Assembly (NCBI RefSeq): GCF_036417355.1
Contig: NZ_CP143889.1
Location: 1,922,001-1,986,000 of the forward strand
Reading direction: 5' to 3'
Length of the DNA stretch: 64,000 bases
Origin: Akkermansia sp. RCC_12PD
GTDB taxonomy: Bacteria; Verrucomicrobiota; Verrucomicrobiia; Verrucomicrobiales; Akkermansiaceae
Part shown: one piece after another, positions 24,492-32,967 of the stretch
How the letters are laid out: the number at the start of each line of letters is the position of its first letter
How positions within the stretch are numbered: position 1 is the first letter of the stretch
Notes under the pieces: model-generated
Seen by the model: the letters and a program-made list of their open reading frames with translations, nothing else
Told to the model about the DNA's origin: nothing
Databases searched by the model: none
Position numbers and translations under genes: made by a program

Positions 24492-26264
24492 ATGCAGTCT
24501 TCCTATTGTCCGAGTCCCTATCGATACACGCGCCGCGTGACCCGCGAAGTCATGGTGGGCAATGTGGGTGTTGGCGGCGCCAATCCCATCCGCGTCCAGT
24601 CCATGTTGACGTCCGACACGCGGGATACGGATGCCTGCGTGAAGGAGGCCCTGGAGCTGGCCGCCGCCGGCTGCGAGATTATCCGGCTGACCGCCCAGAC
24701 GAAGGCGTATGCGGCCAATCTGGAGAATATTTCCCGCGAATTGCGCGCGGCAGGCTGCCATGTGCCGCTGGTAGCGGATATTCATTTCAAGCCGGACGCC
24801 GCGATGGAGGCCGCCAAATGGGTAGAGAAGATCCGCATTAATCCCGGCAATTTCATCGACAAGAAGAAGTTCGAGGTGCGCGAGTACACGGATGCCGAGT
24901 ACCAGGAGGAACTGGACCGCGTGCGGGAGGAGTTTACGCCCCTGGTGCTGTTCTGCAAGGAACATGGCCGCGCCATGCGCATCGGTTCCAACCACGGTTC
25001 CCTGTCCGACCGCATTTTGAACCGTTTTGGCGATACGCCGGAGGGAATGGTGGAGAGCGCCATTGAGTTTGCGCAGATTGCCCGCGACCTGGATTACCAT
25101 TCCCTGGTGTTTTCCATGAAGGCGTCCAGCGTGAAGGTGATGATCGCCGCGTACCGCCTGCTGGTGGAGCGCATGAACGCGCTGGGTCCGGACTGGAATT
25201 ATCCCATCCATCTGGGGGTGACCGAGGCGGGGGGCGGGGAAGACGGCCGCATCAAGAGTGCGGTGGGCATCGGGTCCCTGCTGATGGACGGCATTGGCGA
25301 TACCCTGCGCGTGTCCCTGACGGAAGATGCCGTGCGCGAGGTGCCCGTGGCCTACCGGCTTTCCAATCCGTTCCAGCCGTCCGAAAGGCCGGACGATCCC
25401 CCCTCCGCGTTTCCGGAACCGGAGTTGTGCTATGATCCCCTGAAGTTTTCCAAGCGGCAGGGCGGCCTGGCCATGTGCTACGGCGTTCGCCTGGGCTGGG
25501 AACAGCCCGTGCGCGTGGTGGTTCCCGATGCCGGTTTTTACGCCCTGCAGGATGAGCGCGGCGCCATGGGCGACATGATGCCGGAGCTGGCCCTGGGCCA
25601 GTTGGACGCCATTGAAGTTGACCCCCGCAGCGATGCCGACCTGGAGCCGCTGAAAGAGTTGGCGGAGCCGTCCATCGTGACCGTGAAGAACGGGCTGGAC
25701 ATGGAGCCGGTGCACGCGTTCCGCCTGCTGGCTTCCCGCATTGAGGACAGGCATTTGATTTTGCTGAAGGATACGCTGGCGCCCGGTTCCGTTTCCGGAG
25801 AAGACGTGCCGCTGGTGGCCGCCCGGAATGCGGGCTCCCTGCTGTGCGACGGGATTGGGGACGCTTTGCTGGTGCAGGGAGAGTCCGATCCGCGGCTGGC
25901 TTCCTTCCTGGCCTTTAATATCCTGCAGGCCACCGGGATGCGGTTGACGCGCGCGGATTACGTTTCCTGCCCGTCCTGCGGGCGCACCCTGTACAATATT
26001 CAGGAGGCGACGGACCGCATCCGCAAGGCCACGGAACATTTGAAGGGGGTGAGGATTGCCGTGATGGGGTGCATCGTGAACGGGCCGGGAGAGATGGCGG
26101 ACGCCGACTTCGGGTATGTGGGGGGGGCTCCGAACAAGATTAACCTGTATGTGAAGCATACCCCCGTCAAGTTCAATATTCCCGAGGAAGAGGCGGTGGA
26201 GAGGCTGGTGGACCTGATCAAGGAGTACGGACGCTGGGTGGAGCCGAAACGGGAGAGTTTTTAA
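24492..26264 (+). CDS. ispG: 4-hydroxy-3-methylbut-2-enyl diphosphate synthase (long IspG)
   Basis: Penultimate step of the MEP isoprenoid pathway: reduces MEcPP to HMBPP using a [4Fe-4S] cluster. 590 residues, the three-domain form with an insert between the TIM barrel and the Fe-S domain, as in plants, Chlamydiae and Bacteroidetes; the short E. coli form has about 370. Cluster ligands are Cys493, Cys496 and Cys527, with Glu534 completing the site in Gly-Cys-Ile-Val-Asn-Gly-Pro-Gly-Glu. The N-terminal barrel has Arg-Val-Gln-Ser-Met-Leu-Thr and Val-Ala-Asp-Ile-His-Phe. ispE at 57.4 kb belongs to the same pathway. Confidence 0.97.
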   Translation: MQSSYCPSPYRYTRRVTREVMVGNVGVGGANPIRVQSMLTSDTRDTDACVKEALELAAAGCEIIRLTAQTKAYAANLENISRELRAAGCHVPLVADIHFKPDAAMEAAKWVEKIRINPGNFIDKKKFEVREYTDAEYQEELDRVREEFTPLVLFCKEHGRAMRIGSNHGSLSDRILNRFGDTPEGMVESAIEFAQIARDLDYHSLVFSMKASSVKVMIAAYRLLVERMNALGPDWNYPIHLGVTEAGGGEDGRIKSAVGIGSLLMDGIGDTLRVSLTEDAVREVPVAYRLSNPFQPSERPDDPPSAFPEPELCYDPLKFSKRQGGLAMCYGVRLGWEQPVRVVVPDAGFYALQDERGAMGDMMPELALGQLDAIEVDPRSDADLEPLKELAEPSIVTVKNGLDMEPVHAFRLLASRIEDRHLILLKDTLAPGSVSGEDVPLVAARNAGSLLCDGIGDALLVQGESDPRLASFLAFNILQATGMRLTRADYVSCPSCGRTLYNIQEATDRIRKATEHLKGVRIAVMGCIVNGPGEMADADFGYVGGAPNKINLYVKHTPVKFNIPEEEAVERLVDLIKEYGRWVEPKRESF

Positions 26265-26282
26265 TACGGAAGACCGCACGGC

Positions 26283-26933
26283 ATGGGAAGGGTGTTTATC
26301 AGCGGCGGAAAAGGGGGACTGGCCCGCGCCGTGGCGGCGCATTTTTCCGCCGCCGGATGGGCAGTGGACGCCCCCTCCCGTGCGGAGCTGGACGTGGGGG
26401 ACTGTTCCGCCGTGGAAGAGTGGTTTGCGGGGCGGCCTGCGTATGATCTGGCGGTGTGCGCCGCCGGAGTGACGAAGGACCGCCCTTTTTTGAAACAGAC
26501 GGAGGATGAATGGGACGCCGTGATGGGCGTGAATGCCAGGGGGGCCGCCTGGTGCGCCCGCTGCGCTGCGGCCGGCATGCTGCGGGAGGGCAGAGAGGGG
26601 CAGGTCGTGATGATCGGTTCCTATGCCGCGTACAGGCCCGCGCCGTCACAGGCGGCGTATGCCGCTTCCAAGTCAGCTCTGGAAGGCCTTGTCAAGAGTC
26701 TGGCCCGGGAGTGGGGGAAGAAGGGAATCCGTGTGAATCTGGTTTTGCCGGGGTTCATGCTTACGGATATGACGGAGGGATTGCGCGGAAGCGTGAAGGA
26801 GGCGGCTTTGTCCCGGCACGTTTTGGGCAGGTTCAATACGCCGGAGCAGACGGCGGCGTTTCTTCTGTTTCTGCAGGAGGCGCTGACGGCCGCCTCCGGG
26901 CAGGTTTTTGATCTGGACAGCCGGATTCTTTAG
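26283..26933 (+). CDS. SDR-family oxidoreductase (FabG-like)
   Basis: 216 residues, classical short-chain dehydrogenase. Cofactor loop Ser-Gly-Gly-Lys-Gly-Gly-Leu-Ala at about 7-14, Asn-Ala-Arg-Gly (the conserved Asn), catalytic Ser in Ile-Gly-Ser-Tyr-Ala-Ala-Tyr, and Tyr-Ala-Ala-Ser-Lys as Tyr-x3-Lys. FabG-like 3-ketoacyl reduction is possible. It starts 18 bp after ispG, so it may be in that transcript. The nearby ketoacyl synthase and AONS-type gene (28.7-31 kb) offer a possible partner pathway. Its stop overlaps the stop of the convergent hydrolase gene by 3 bp. Confidence 0.85.
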   Translation: MGRVFISGGKGGLARAVAAHFSAAGWAVDAPSRAELDVGDCSAVEEWFAGRPAYDLAVCAAGVTKDRPFLKQTEDEWDAVMGVNARGAAWCARCAAAGMLREGREGQVVMIGSYAAYRPAPSQAAYAASKSALEGLVKSLAREWGKKGIRVNLVLPGFMLTDMTEGLRGSVKEAALSRHVLGRFNTPEQTAAFLLFLQEALTAASGQVFDLDSRIL

Positions 26934-28264
26934 GGGGTGGCCGGGGATTCCGAGGCTACCGCCGGTTGTTGTGAATCTGCGGGGCGTTCAGCGGTTTGTT
27001 CCGCGTTCAGGAGGCTTTTGATCCACGGGATGACGGCGTCTTTTTTGAAGAAGTGGTTGCGCGGATCGACGTTGGCCAGGCGGAAGAATTCGGTTCTGTC
27101 CAGTCCGGAGGGGAGGCGTTCCCCCTGCCAGCGTTTGGCGGGGTCCGCAAAGCGCGGCTGGTGCAGGAAGCGGAAGGCGTCTTCCCTGCCCGCCATGCGG
27201 TAGGCCTGCGCGATAAGGCCGAAGTCCCGGTCCAGCCCCCCTTCCGTACAGATGACGGGGCGCGGAGCCAGGGAGGCGACGATGTCCGGGAAGTCGAATT
27301 GCTGCCAGAAGCCGGGTATCAGGTGGCGGATGGAGTTGGGCGCAGGGCGGGAGCCGTTGGCGGACGGTTTGGTCATGGTTTGCGCCCGTTCCAGCGTACG
27401 GCACAGAAAGTCGTTGTACACGAAGGCATAGATGTCCGGGTTAAGGACTCCCAGAACCATCATGGGTTCCGTGCCCAGGGAGAAGCCGCTGAGGATGATA
27501 TGGCTTTTTTGTATGAAGGGGAGTTTTTTTACCCAGTCCAGAATGCATTGGTCCGTGTAGGATGTGTAGCCCAGCCAGCTCCAGTCCATTTCCAGCAGGA
27601 GGCGCGCCAGGTTGTCGTAGTCGTGGGAGGCGCGTCCGGCCGCATGTTCCGCGTCTCCCTGTTCTCCGGCGCCCGCGTTGTCCACCACGACGGCCACCCA
27701 GCCTTCCCGGACATAGTGCCAGGCCATGGCGTTGGGACTTGGCCGGGGAAGGGGGGAGTTTTCCAGTTCCGCGGATGTTTCCGCCGCCAATTCCTCCTTG
27801 GTCTGGTCCGACCCGGGAATGCAGAAGAGGACGGGTGCCGGGCGCTGCGGTGTGGCGGAGTCCGGTACGAGTACCAGAAACGGTACGGCGGCGTTCGGGA
27901 AAGGATAGCTTTCCCATTTTTCCACCCTGTATCCCTGCCGTGAAACGGTTTTGACGAGCCTGGGGGGCTGTATTTCCTGCGAGGCCGGGAATTTCATCAG
28001 CTTTTTCATGGCCTGGCGCACCTGTTCCCGCCATGAAGGGAAGTTTTCAGGGGGCATGCCGGGCTGAAAGGCGCATGCCGGGCGCACTTGTTCCAGCATG
28101 GTTTGGACAATGCCGCGGGAGGAGGTATGGCGACGGTCCGCGCGCGGCGATTGGAGGACAGCCCATTCGGAAGGCTGGAAGGCCGTTGGGGAGGGAGAGG
28201 CGGCCCATGCCGGCAGGCAGCAGGCGAGAAGAAGGGTGCTGCGGAAGAGTGTTTGCAAGGGCAT
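26930..28264 (-). CDS. Secreted alpha/beta hydrolase (acetyl-xylan-esterase/dienelactone-hydrolase type)
   Basis: 444 residues from ATG 28264, chosen because it directly precedes a signal peptide (Leu-Phe-Arg-Ser-Thr-Leu-Leu-Leu-Ala-Cys-Cys, cleavage after Ala-Trp-Ala); an in-frame ATG at 28300 adds 12 residues. The hydrolase core has the nucleophile elbow Gly-Phe-Ser-Leu-Gly, an acid in Gly-Gly-Leu-Asp-Arg-Asp-Phe-Gly and a His in Pro-Arg-Asn-His-Phe. A Cys next to the hydrophobic core could also indicate a lipobox-like site, but it is not convincing. The C-terminal 25 residues are Pro/Ala/Ser-rich. Probably removes acyl groups from glycans or other esters outside the cytoplasm. Confidence 0.82.
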   Translation of the reverse strand: MPLQTLFRSTLLLACCLPAWAASPSPTAFQPSEWAVLQSPRADRRHTSSRGIVQTMLEQVRPACAFQPGMPPENFPSWREQVRQAMKKLMKFPASQEIQPPRLVKTVSRQGYRVEKWESYPFPNAAVPFLVLVPDSATPQRPAPVLFCIPGSDQTKEELAAETSAELENSPLPRPSPNAMAWHYVREGWVAVVVDNAGAGEQGDAEHAAGRASHDYDNLARLLLEMDWSWLGYTSYTDQCILDWVKKLPFIQKSHIILSGFSLGTEPMMVLGVLNPDIYAFVYNDFLCRTLERAQTMTKPSANGSRPAPNSIRHLIPGFWQQFDFPDIVASLAPRPVICTEGGLDRDFGLIAQAYRMAGREDAFRFLHQPRFADPAKRWQGERLPSGLDRTEFFRLANVDPRNHFFKKDAVIPWIKSLLNAEQTAERPADSQQPAVASESPATP

Positions 28265-28681
28265 GGAGGAGAGTTTGCCACGGTTTTTCCGGTTTTTCAA
28301 GAAGGCTGGACTGGTCTGTTTTTCATCCGTTGTGAGTGGGAAAGCGGAGAAAGCTGATGCCTTCCGTGAAATATTTCCCGCATTGGGGGAAGAATGCCTT
28401 CCTCCCTGTGTTTTCCGTTTTTTGCGGCTGATTATTCTTCCCCTGTCCTGTGGAGGGGAGTCAAGAGAAGTAACGAAGATGGGGAAGCTAAGGCTTTTCA
28501 GTCCCCCTGGTTATGCCGGAAGGGAGATGTTCCGCAAGAGCAGGCAGATACCGCCGTAAAGTTTCCGTAGTGTCCATGAGTTCGGCTTTTCGCCTTGCCG
28601 TAGATATTTATGGATTGCCTTTCATTCCCGACGTATTCGGGGCTTGTTTCCGGGGCGGCGGAGGGGTACTTTTCCCGGGTC
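28265..28681. other. Divergent intergenic region, no supported gene
   Basis: Spacer of 417 bp between the hydrolase (minus) and the ketoacyl synthase (plus). It holds overlapping short frames without protein-like character. An in-frame upstream ATG for the synthase lies at 28610, but the homologous N-terminus begins after 28682. No hairpin or repeat stands out. Confidence 0.45.
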
Positions 28682-29854
28682 ATGATTTCGGAGGGGAACA
28701 GCTGTGCGGAACCGCGGGTTTGCGGGCTTGGCCTGGCTTCCGCATTCGGGCTGGGCGCGGAGGCTCATGTCAGCGGCGTCCGGCAGGGACTCCAGGTGTT
28801 GAAGCCGTTGAAGGAGTTGTGGGGTGCGGGGCATCCCTGGGGTGATGTCCGCAGCGGCTGGATTCCGGAGCGGGGCATGTTGTGCAGCCGCCGGAACGGC
28901 CCGGCGTCCCAGTTGGCCCTTCTTCTGGCCCGCCAGGCCGTGGAGGAAGCCGGATGGGGGCCGCACGAGCTGGAGGACGCCGCGCTGATTGTAGGCAGTT
29001 CCCGCGGGAATGCCTCCGGCTGGCTGAGTCCGTGGCCCGGCAGGCGGCCCATGAAGATTCTGGCCGTGCCCAATTCCCTGCACAGCGAGCTGGCTTCCTG
29101 CGTGAGCATTGAACTGGGCATTCACGGTCCCTACCATGTGCTGGCAAGCGGCTGCGCCGCCGGGCTGGATGCCGTGGGGATGGCGGCCATGCTGATGCGG
29201 CAGGGTATCGTGAAGCGGGCCCTGGCTGTGGGGCTGGACCTTCCCTTGTGCCGGGAGCTGCTGGGGACGTACTGGGCTTCCGGCATGTTGTCCCGCAACG
29301 GCATGAACGATCCCTATGGTTCCGGTGCGGACGGGATGTGCATTTCCGAAGGAGGGGCTGCCGTTGCTCTGGAAATATCTGCGGAGCCGGGTATTCATTT
29401 GAGGGATTATGTGGTGAATTCCGACGCGTTCAGTCCGCTGGGCATGCCGTCCGACGGGAAGCGCATTGCGGAGCTGCTTGAAAGGGTTCTGAAGGGATGG
29501 GATGGAAGGGTGCCCCTGACCGTGTGTCCCCATGCCAGCGGTACGGCGGGGAATGCCCTGTCCGAACGGAATGCCCTGGAGCTTGTTTTTAGCCGGGACA
29601 GCCTGCCGGACCTGAGGATGATGAAGCCGTGGACGGGCCATGCGATCGGCGGCAGCGGCATTCTGGAGTTGGCGCTGATGCTGGCTTTTGTGCGTGAAGG
29701 AAGCCTGCCTCCCAATCCCGGCTGGGTGAGTTCTCCGTGCGGAGGGGCCGTTCCGGCGGCGGAAACAGCGCTGGACGGAGAACGTTTGCTGGTCAAGTCC
29801 GCCGCGTCCATGGGCGGCCATAACGTGGTGCTGAGTTTGTCCGTGGATGCCTGA
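28682..29854 (+). CDS. Beta-ketoacyl-ACP synthase family protein (KAS II-like)
   Basis: 390 residues from ATG 28682. Thiolase-fold condensing enzyme with the Cys-His-His triad: Cys158 in Ala-Ser-Gly-Cys-Ala-Ala-Gly, His284 in Cys-Pro-His-Ala-Ser-Gly-Thr, and His320 in Thr-Gly-His-Ala-Ile-Gly-Gly-Ser-Gly. The C-terminal Gly-Gly-His-Asn replaces the usual Phe-Gly-Gly-x-Asn. It condenses an acyl chain with malonyl-ACP. It is followed after 24 bp by an AONS-type enzyme, so the two are likely co-transcribed and may supply and use one specialised acyl chain. Divergent enough from FabF that a dedicated secondary role is likely. Confidence 0.85.
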   Translation: MISEGNSCAEPRVCGLGLASAFGLGAEAHVSGVRQGLQVLKPLKELWGAGHPWGDVRSGWIPERGMLCSRRNGPASQLALLLARQAVEEAGWGPHELEDAALIVGSSRGNASGWLSPWPGRRPMKILAVPNSLHSELASCVSIELGIHGPYHVLASGCAAGLDAVGMAAMLMRQGIVKRALAVGLDLPLCRELLGTYWASGMLSRNGMNDPYGSGADGMCISEGGAAVALEISAEPGIHLRDYVVNSDAFSPLGMPSDGKRIAELLERVLKGWDGRVPLTVCPHASGTAGNALSERNALELVFSRDSLPDLRMMKPWTGHAIGGSGILELALMLAFVREGSLPPNPGWVSSPCGGAVPAAETALDGERLLVKSAASMGGHNVVLSLSVDA

Positions 29855-29878
29855 TTGCTGTCTCCAATATATCTGAGT

Positions 29879-31045
29879 ATGAGAAATCCTGAACGGTTTT
29901 TATCAGAGTTGAAGTCCGCGGGGCTGCTGCGCGTTCTGCGGAATGTGGAATGCCTGCCCGGCGGGATGGCCCGCATGGAGGATGGCCGGGAAGTGGTGAA
30001 TCTGGCCAGCAACGATTATCTGGGGCTGGCACATCATCCGGCTCTGGTGGAGGCTTTTGCCAAAGGCGCGCGCGACGGCGGGGCGGGGGCCATGGCTTCC
30101 CGCCTGGTAACGGGAACGCGCCGTGCGCATTCCAGGCTGGAAGAGGCCCTGGCCGTTTTGAAGGGGACTGAAGCGGCCGTCAGCTTTTCCTCCGGTTACG
30201 CTACCTCGCTGGGAGTGATTACCTCCATTGCGGGCCGGGAGGATACGGTGGTCATGGATAAGCTGTCCCACGCCAGCCTGATTGACGGGGCGCGGCTGTC
30301 CGGAGCCCGTTTGTCCACATTCCTGCATAACGATATGGAATCGTTGCGGAAAAAACTGGAGTACCTGCGGAGCACGAATCCTTCCGGAGGAATCCTGGTG
30401 GTGACTGAATCCGTCTTCAGCATGGACGGGGATCGCGCGCCTCTTCAGGAGATCGTGCGTCTGAAGGAGGAGTTCGGCGCCTTGCTGCTGGTGGACGAGG
30501 CCCACGGATTCGGCGTACTGGGTGAACATGGAGCCGGGCTGGCGGAAGAGCTGGGGGTTTCCTCCGGAGTGGATTTCCAGATGGGTACGCTGAGCAAGGC
30601 GGCCGGGCTGAGCGGAGGATATGTGGCCTGTTCCCGGGCATGGGCTGATGTGATGATCAATTCCGCCCGCTCCCTGATTTATTCCACGGCTCCGCCTCCA
30701 GCGCTGGCCGCAGCCGCCCTGGCAGCGGTACGGATCATCAGCGGGGAGGAGGGGAAGGAGCTGCGCCGGCATGTTTCCACTCTGGCGGATGCTCTTTCCG
30801 GAGCCCTGGGTATGCCGGGACGGCCCGTTTCTTCCATCTTTCCGGTCGTGATCGGTGAGAACGGGGCGGCCCTTTCTGCAGCGCAGGAGCTGCTGGAACA
30901 AGGTTTTCTGGCTCCCGCCATACGCTACCCAACCGTGCCGCGCGGAACGGCCCGGTTGCGCATCACGGTGACGGCGGCCCACCAGCCCGAACAGATAGAA
31001 GCGCTGGGGAAAAGACTGGCGGATTTGCTGGGGCGCGTGCATTAA
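29879..31045 (+). CDS. AONS-type PLP enzyme (8-amino-7-oxononanoate synthase-like)
   Basis: 388 residues from ATG 29879; a TTG at 29855 directly after the previous stop is a weaker alternative. Alpha-oxoamine synthase family: joins an acyl thioester to an amino acid with loss of CO2. PLP lysine is Lys240 in Gly-Thr-Leu-Ser-Lys-Ala-Ala-Gly; Asp-Glu-Ala-His-Gly-Phe-Gly holds the PLP-ring Asp and His; Asn-Asp-Tyr-Leu-Gly-Leu-Ala is the N-terminal family motif. By sequence it resembles BioF (biotin) but Kbl- or sphinganine-type activity cannot be excluded. No other bio genes are in the window; the partner ketoacyl synthase suggests the acyl donor may be special. Confidence 0.88.
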   Translation: MRNPERFLSELKSAGLLRVLRNVECLPGGMARMEDGREVVNLASNDYLGLAHHPALVEAFAKGARDGGAGAMASRLVTGTRRAHSRLEEALAVLKGTEAAVSFSSGYATSLGVITSIAGREDTVVMDKLSHASLIDGARLSGARLSTFLHNDMESLRKKLEYLRSTNPSGGILVVTESVFSMDGDRAPLQEIVRLKEEFGALLLVDEAHGFGVLGEHGAGLAEELGVSSGVDFQMGTLSKAAGLSGGYVACSRAWADVMINSARSLIYSTAPPPALAAAALAAVRIISGEEGKELRRHVSTLADALSGALGMPGRPVSSIFPVVIGENGAALSAAQELLEQGFLAPAIRYPTVPRGTARLRITVTAAHQPEQIEALGKRLADLLGRVH

Positions 31046-31062
31046 AGTTTTCATCACTCGTT

Positions 31063-31593
31063 ATGAATGTTTTTTCCTGCCGTTCCCTGCATTTGGTGCT
31101 GAGCCTGTTTTTTCTTCCCATGGTGGTGGTGTATGCCGTCACCGGCCTGCTTTATCTGGCCGGTACGGATGAGAATTTTACCTCCACCGTGACGGTGCAT
31201 GAGCTGGACGGCACCGACCGTCCTCCCTACGAAGCCTCCCTCCGGGAGCTGGAACGGCGCGGAGCCACGCTGCCGGAGGGGAAAGTGCGTCCATTCAAGG
31301 GGAATTACGTGCTCGGCCCTTTGACGGATGACCATGTGTTGTTGATCAGGAAGGGGGATGCGCTCCGCGCGGAGATGGTGTCTCCGGGGGTGTATTCCAA
31401 ATTGCTGCTGGTACATAAGGGGAAGGCCGGATGGTGGTTTACTTTTCTGGGCGGGGGGGCCGCTTTTTCCCTGCTGGCGGCTTATGTGACAGGCGTCGCC
31501 CTGATGTGGAGAAGCCGCAGCAAGCGTAGGTTGATGTTGTTCAGCGCCGCGCTGGGTATTGGCGCCGTTGCGGCGGGTTATCTGCTGCTTTAA
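31063..31593 (+). CDS. PepSY-associated-like membrane protein
   Basis: 176 residues. A membrane helix at about 10-30 is followed by an extracytoplasmic domain (about 35-125), then helices at about 127-148 and 158-176. The early Leu-His-Leu-Val-Leu-Ser-Leu-Phe-Phe-Leu-Pro segment and the central Tyr-Ser-Lys-Leu-Leu-Leu-Val-His-Lys-Gly resemble PepSY-associated TM proteins, often linked to iron uptake or redox enzymes. It starts 18 bp after the AONS-type gene and could share its transcript. No haem- or flavin-binding motif is seen; function unknown. Confidence 0.65.
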   Translation: MNVFSCRSLHLVLSLFFLPMVVVYAVTGLLYLAGTDENFTSTVTVHELDGTDRPPYEASLRELERRGATLPEGKVRPFKGNYVLGPLTDDHVLLIRKGDALRAEMVSPGVYSKLLLVHKGKAGWWFTFLGGGAAFSLLAAYVTGVALMWRSRSKRRLMLFSAALGIGAVAAGYLLL

Positions 31594-31607
31594 GCAGTGT
31601 CATAAGG

Positions 31608-31662
31608 AGAACCCGGTTAGAAAGGCGATATGTCCCCCTGGATGTTTTTACGGGTTCTTTTT
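31608..31662 (+). terminator. Possible terminator after the PepSY-like gene
   Basis: 8-bp arms AGAACCCG (31608-31615) and CGGGTTCT (31651-31658), followed directly by a T run. The 35-base loop is long for an intrinsic terminator, so confidence is low. Confidence 0.35.
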
Positions 31663-31697
31663 CAAGTCAGGCGCGCCGGGATGCCAGAGCTTGCATC

Positions 31698-31726
31698 TTG
31701 ACAGGAGATAGATATTCCAGTAGGAC
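31698..31726 (+). promoter_or_regulatory. Promoter candidate for the first DUF4190-like gene
   Basis: TTGACA (31698-31703), 17-base spacer, TAGGAC (31721-31726). It would give a leader of about 45 nt before ATG 31780. Confidence 0.5.
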
Positions 31727-31779
31727 GGACACAACGATTCCAAGAAGGAATTTCAACAACCCCATATAGGAATAATACG

Positions 31780-32238
31780 ATGATGAACGATCCCTCTTTC
31801 CCCCAAAATCCGTCCTGCTGCAGTGGTTCCCCTTCCTGCACGGCTGCCCTGGTCCTCGGCATTATTGCCCTGGTTCTTGCATTGATAGGCTTTTTCCCGT
31901 GCCTGGGCTGGGTGGCCCTGATCCCGGCCGGCCTTCTTGCCATTATCGCGTTGATTATGAGTATTGTGGCCGCAAGCAAGGGCTCTCCCAAGGGCGCGCT
32001 TGTCGTTTCCATTATTGCCGTAGTGCTGACGTTGATGGCCTGCGGCGCCCAGATATGGATGGTCAGCTCCGCTTCCGCCTTTGCGGAAGAACACAGCGTG
32101 GAATTTCAGAAGATCATGGATAATTCGACCAAGGAAGTTCCGAAGGAAGGGGAATCCCTCCGGAGGCCGCAGGCTCCCGCTCCTGCTGTTCCCGCTGCGC
32201 CTGCCGCCGAAAGGGGAGAAACGTCCGATACTCTTTAA
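31780..32238 (+). CDS. DUF4190-like small membrane protein, paralogue 1
   Basis: 152 residues with two or three hydrophobic segments (about 22-45, 46-66 and 70-92). The N-terminal half contains Ala-Leu-Val-Leu-Gly-Ile-Ile, then Phe-Pro-Cys-Leu-Gly-Trp-Val-Ala and an Ile-Pro motif, which recur in the product at 32968-33528, so the two are paralogues. The C-terminal tail is Pro/Ala/Glu-rich and soluble. DUF4190-type proteins have no known biochemical role. Strong hairpin at 32280-32310 follows. It has its own promoter candidate. Confidence 0.75.
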   Translation: MMNDPSFPQNPSCCSGSPSCTAALVLGIIALVLALIGFFPCLGWVALIPAGLLAIIALIMSIVAASKGSPKGALVVSIIAVVLTLMACGAQIWMVSSASAFAEEHSVEFQKIMDNSTKEVPKEGESLRRPQAPAPAVPAAPAAERGETSDTL

Positions 32239-32279
32239 AAGCCGGGCAAGAGGTTTTTCCCCGGATCATTTATATGTTA

Positions 32280-32310
32280 CATGGCGGGGATGCCAGGCAT
32301 TCCCGCCATG
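32280..32310. terminator. Strong hairpin between DUF4190-like and DUF2752 genes
   Basis: Arms CATGGCGGG and CCCGCCATG, then a G-T pair, then ATGCC/GGCAT, closing on a single-base centre: about 15 bp of stem in 31 bases. It is followed by ATTTGTT rather than a clean T run. It would block ribosomes starting upstream, which supports the DUF2752 start at 32322. Confidence 0.6.
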
Positions 32311-32321
32311 ATTTGTTCGGC

Positions 32322-32657
32322 ATGATCAGGAAAGTATGGCTCCCCGTGTGGGCGGGATTATCCCTTATGCTGCTGATCCCTTCCGTCATGGCTTTGCTGA
32401 TTAGTCCGGGAGGGATGAATTCCATAGCCGCTGCCGTTGCCGTGCCCCATCAGGAATGTCCTCTGTGCGGCATGACCCGCGGTTATGCAGAAATGGCGAA
32501 CGGCCATGTACGCGAGGCGTGGGAATGGAACAGGGGAGCCCCGTTCTGGTTTTCCATTGGCCTGCTCAACGGCGGAGCCGCCGTGATTTACGTGTTGTGG
32601 ATGTTGATGAAGAGATACAGAGAAAAGGATATGGATTCAGGCCAGCGGGAGCGGTGA
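32322..32657 (+). CDS. DUF2752 membrane protein
   Basis: 111 residues from ATG 32322 (an in-frame ATG at 32274 would run through the hairpin). Two hydrophobic helices (about 6-30 and 68-92) flank the family motif Cys-Pro-Leu-Cys-Gly-Met-Thr-Arg, followed by the family's Trp-Asn-Arg-Gly-Ala-Pro segment. DUF2752 proteins are small membrane proteins with a paired-Cys motif; role unknown. It lies between two DUF4190-like paralogues, an arrangement that may be functional. Confidence 0.82.
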   Translation: MIRKVWLPVWAGLSLMLLIPSVMALLISPGGMNSIAAAVAVPHQECPLCGMTRGYAEMANGHVREAWEWNRGAPFWFSIGLLNGGAAVIYVLWMLMKRYREKDMDSGQRER

Positions 32658-32893
32658 AGGGGGCCATTTCAGGGATTTTCCTTGTTTGCCCGGCTGTGAC
32701 GTCATGTTCTTTCATTTAATTCCCGTCATGAAGAGAAGGGGAGCATAAGACAGGAAATCCTGATTTCCAACATTTCTTAAATTTCAATAATTGTTTTTAT
32801 TTCCGGATGTTGCGGCACATCCAGCGAAGATTTGCAGGGGACCTGATGTCTCTGAAAACAACCAGGGCGCTTTTTGTGTAACGGAAAGGCACC
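32658..32893. other. Intergenic region
   Basis: AT-richer spacer upstream of the second DUF4190-like gene. No coding frame is supported. The promoter candidate at 32894-32922 follows it. Confidence 0.4.
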
Positions 32894-32922
32894 TTGACAG
32901 TTTTTGTCTGAATTCTTTAATT
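32894..32922 (+). promoter_or_regulatory. Promoter candidate for the second DUF4190-like gene
   Basis: TTGACA (32894-32899), 17-base spacer, TTAATT (32917-32922), giving a leader of about 38 nt before ATG 32968. Confidence 0.55.
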
Positions 32923-32967
32923 TCAAGAGTGTTTCCCGGATGGGGAATGCCAATGAAAAAATGAATT

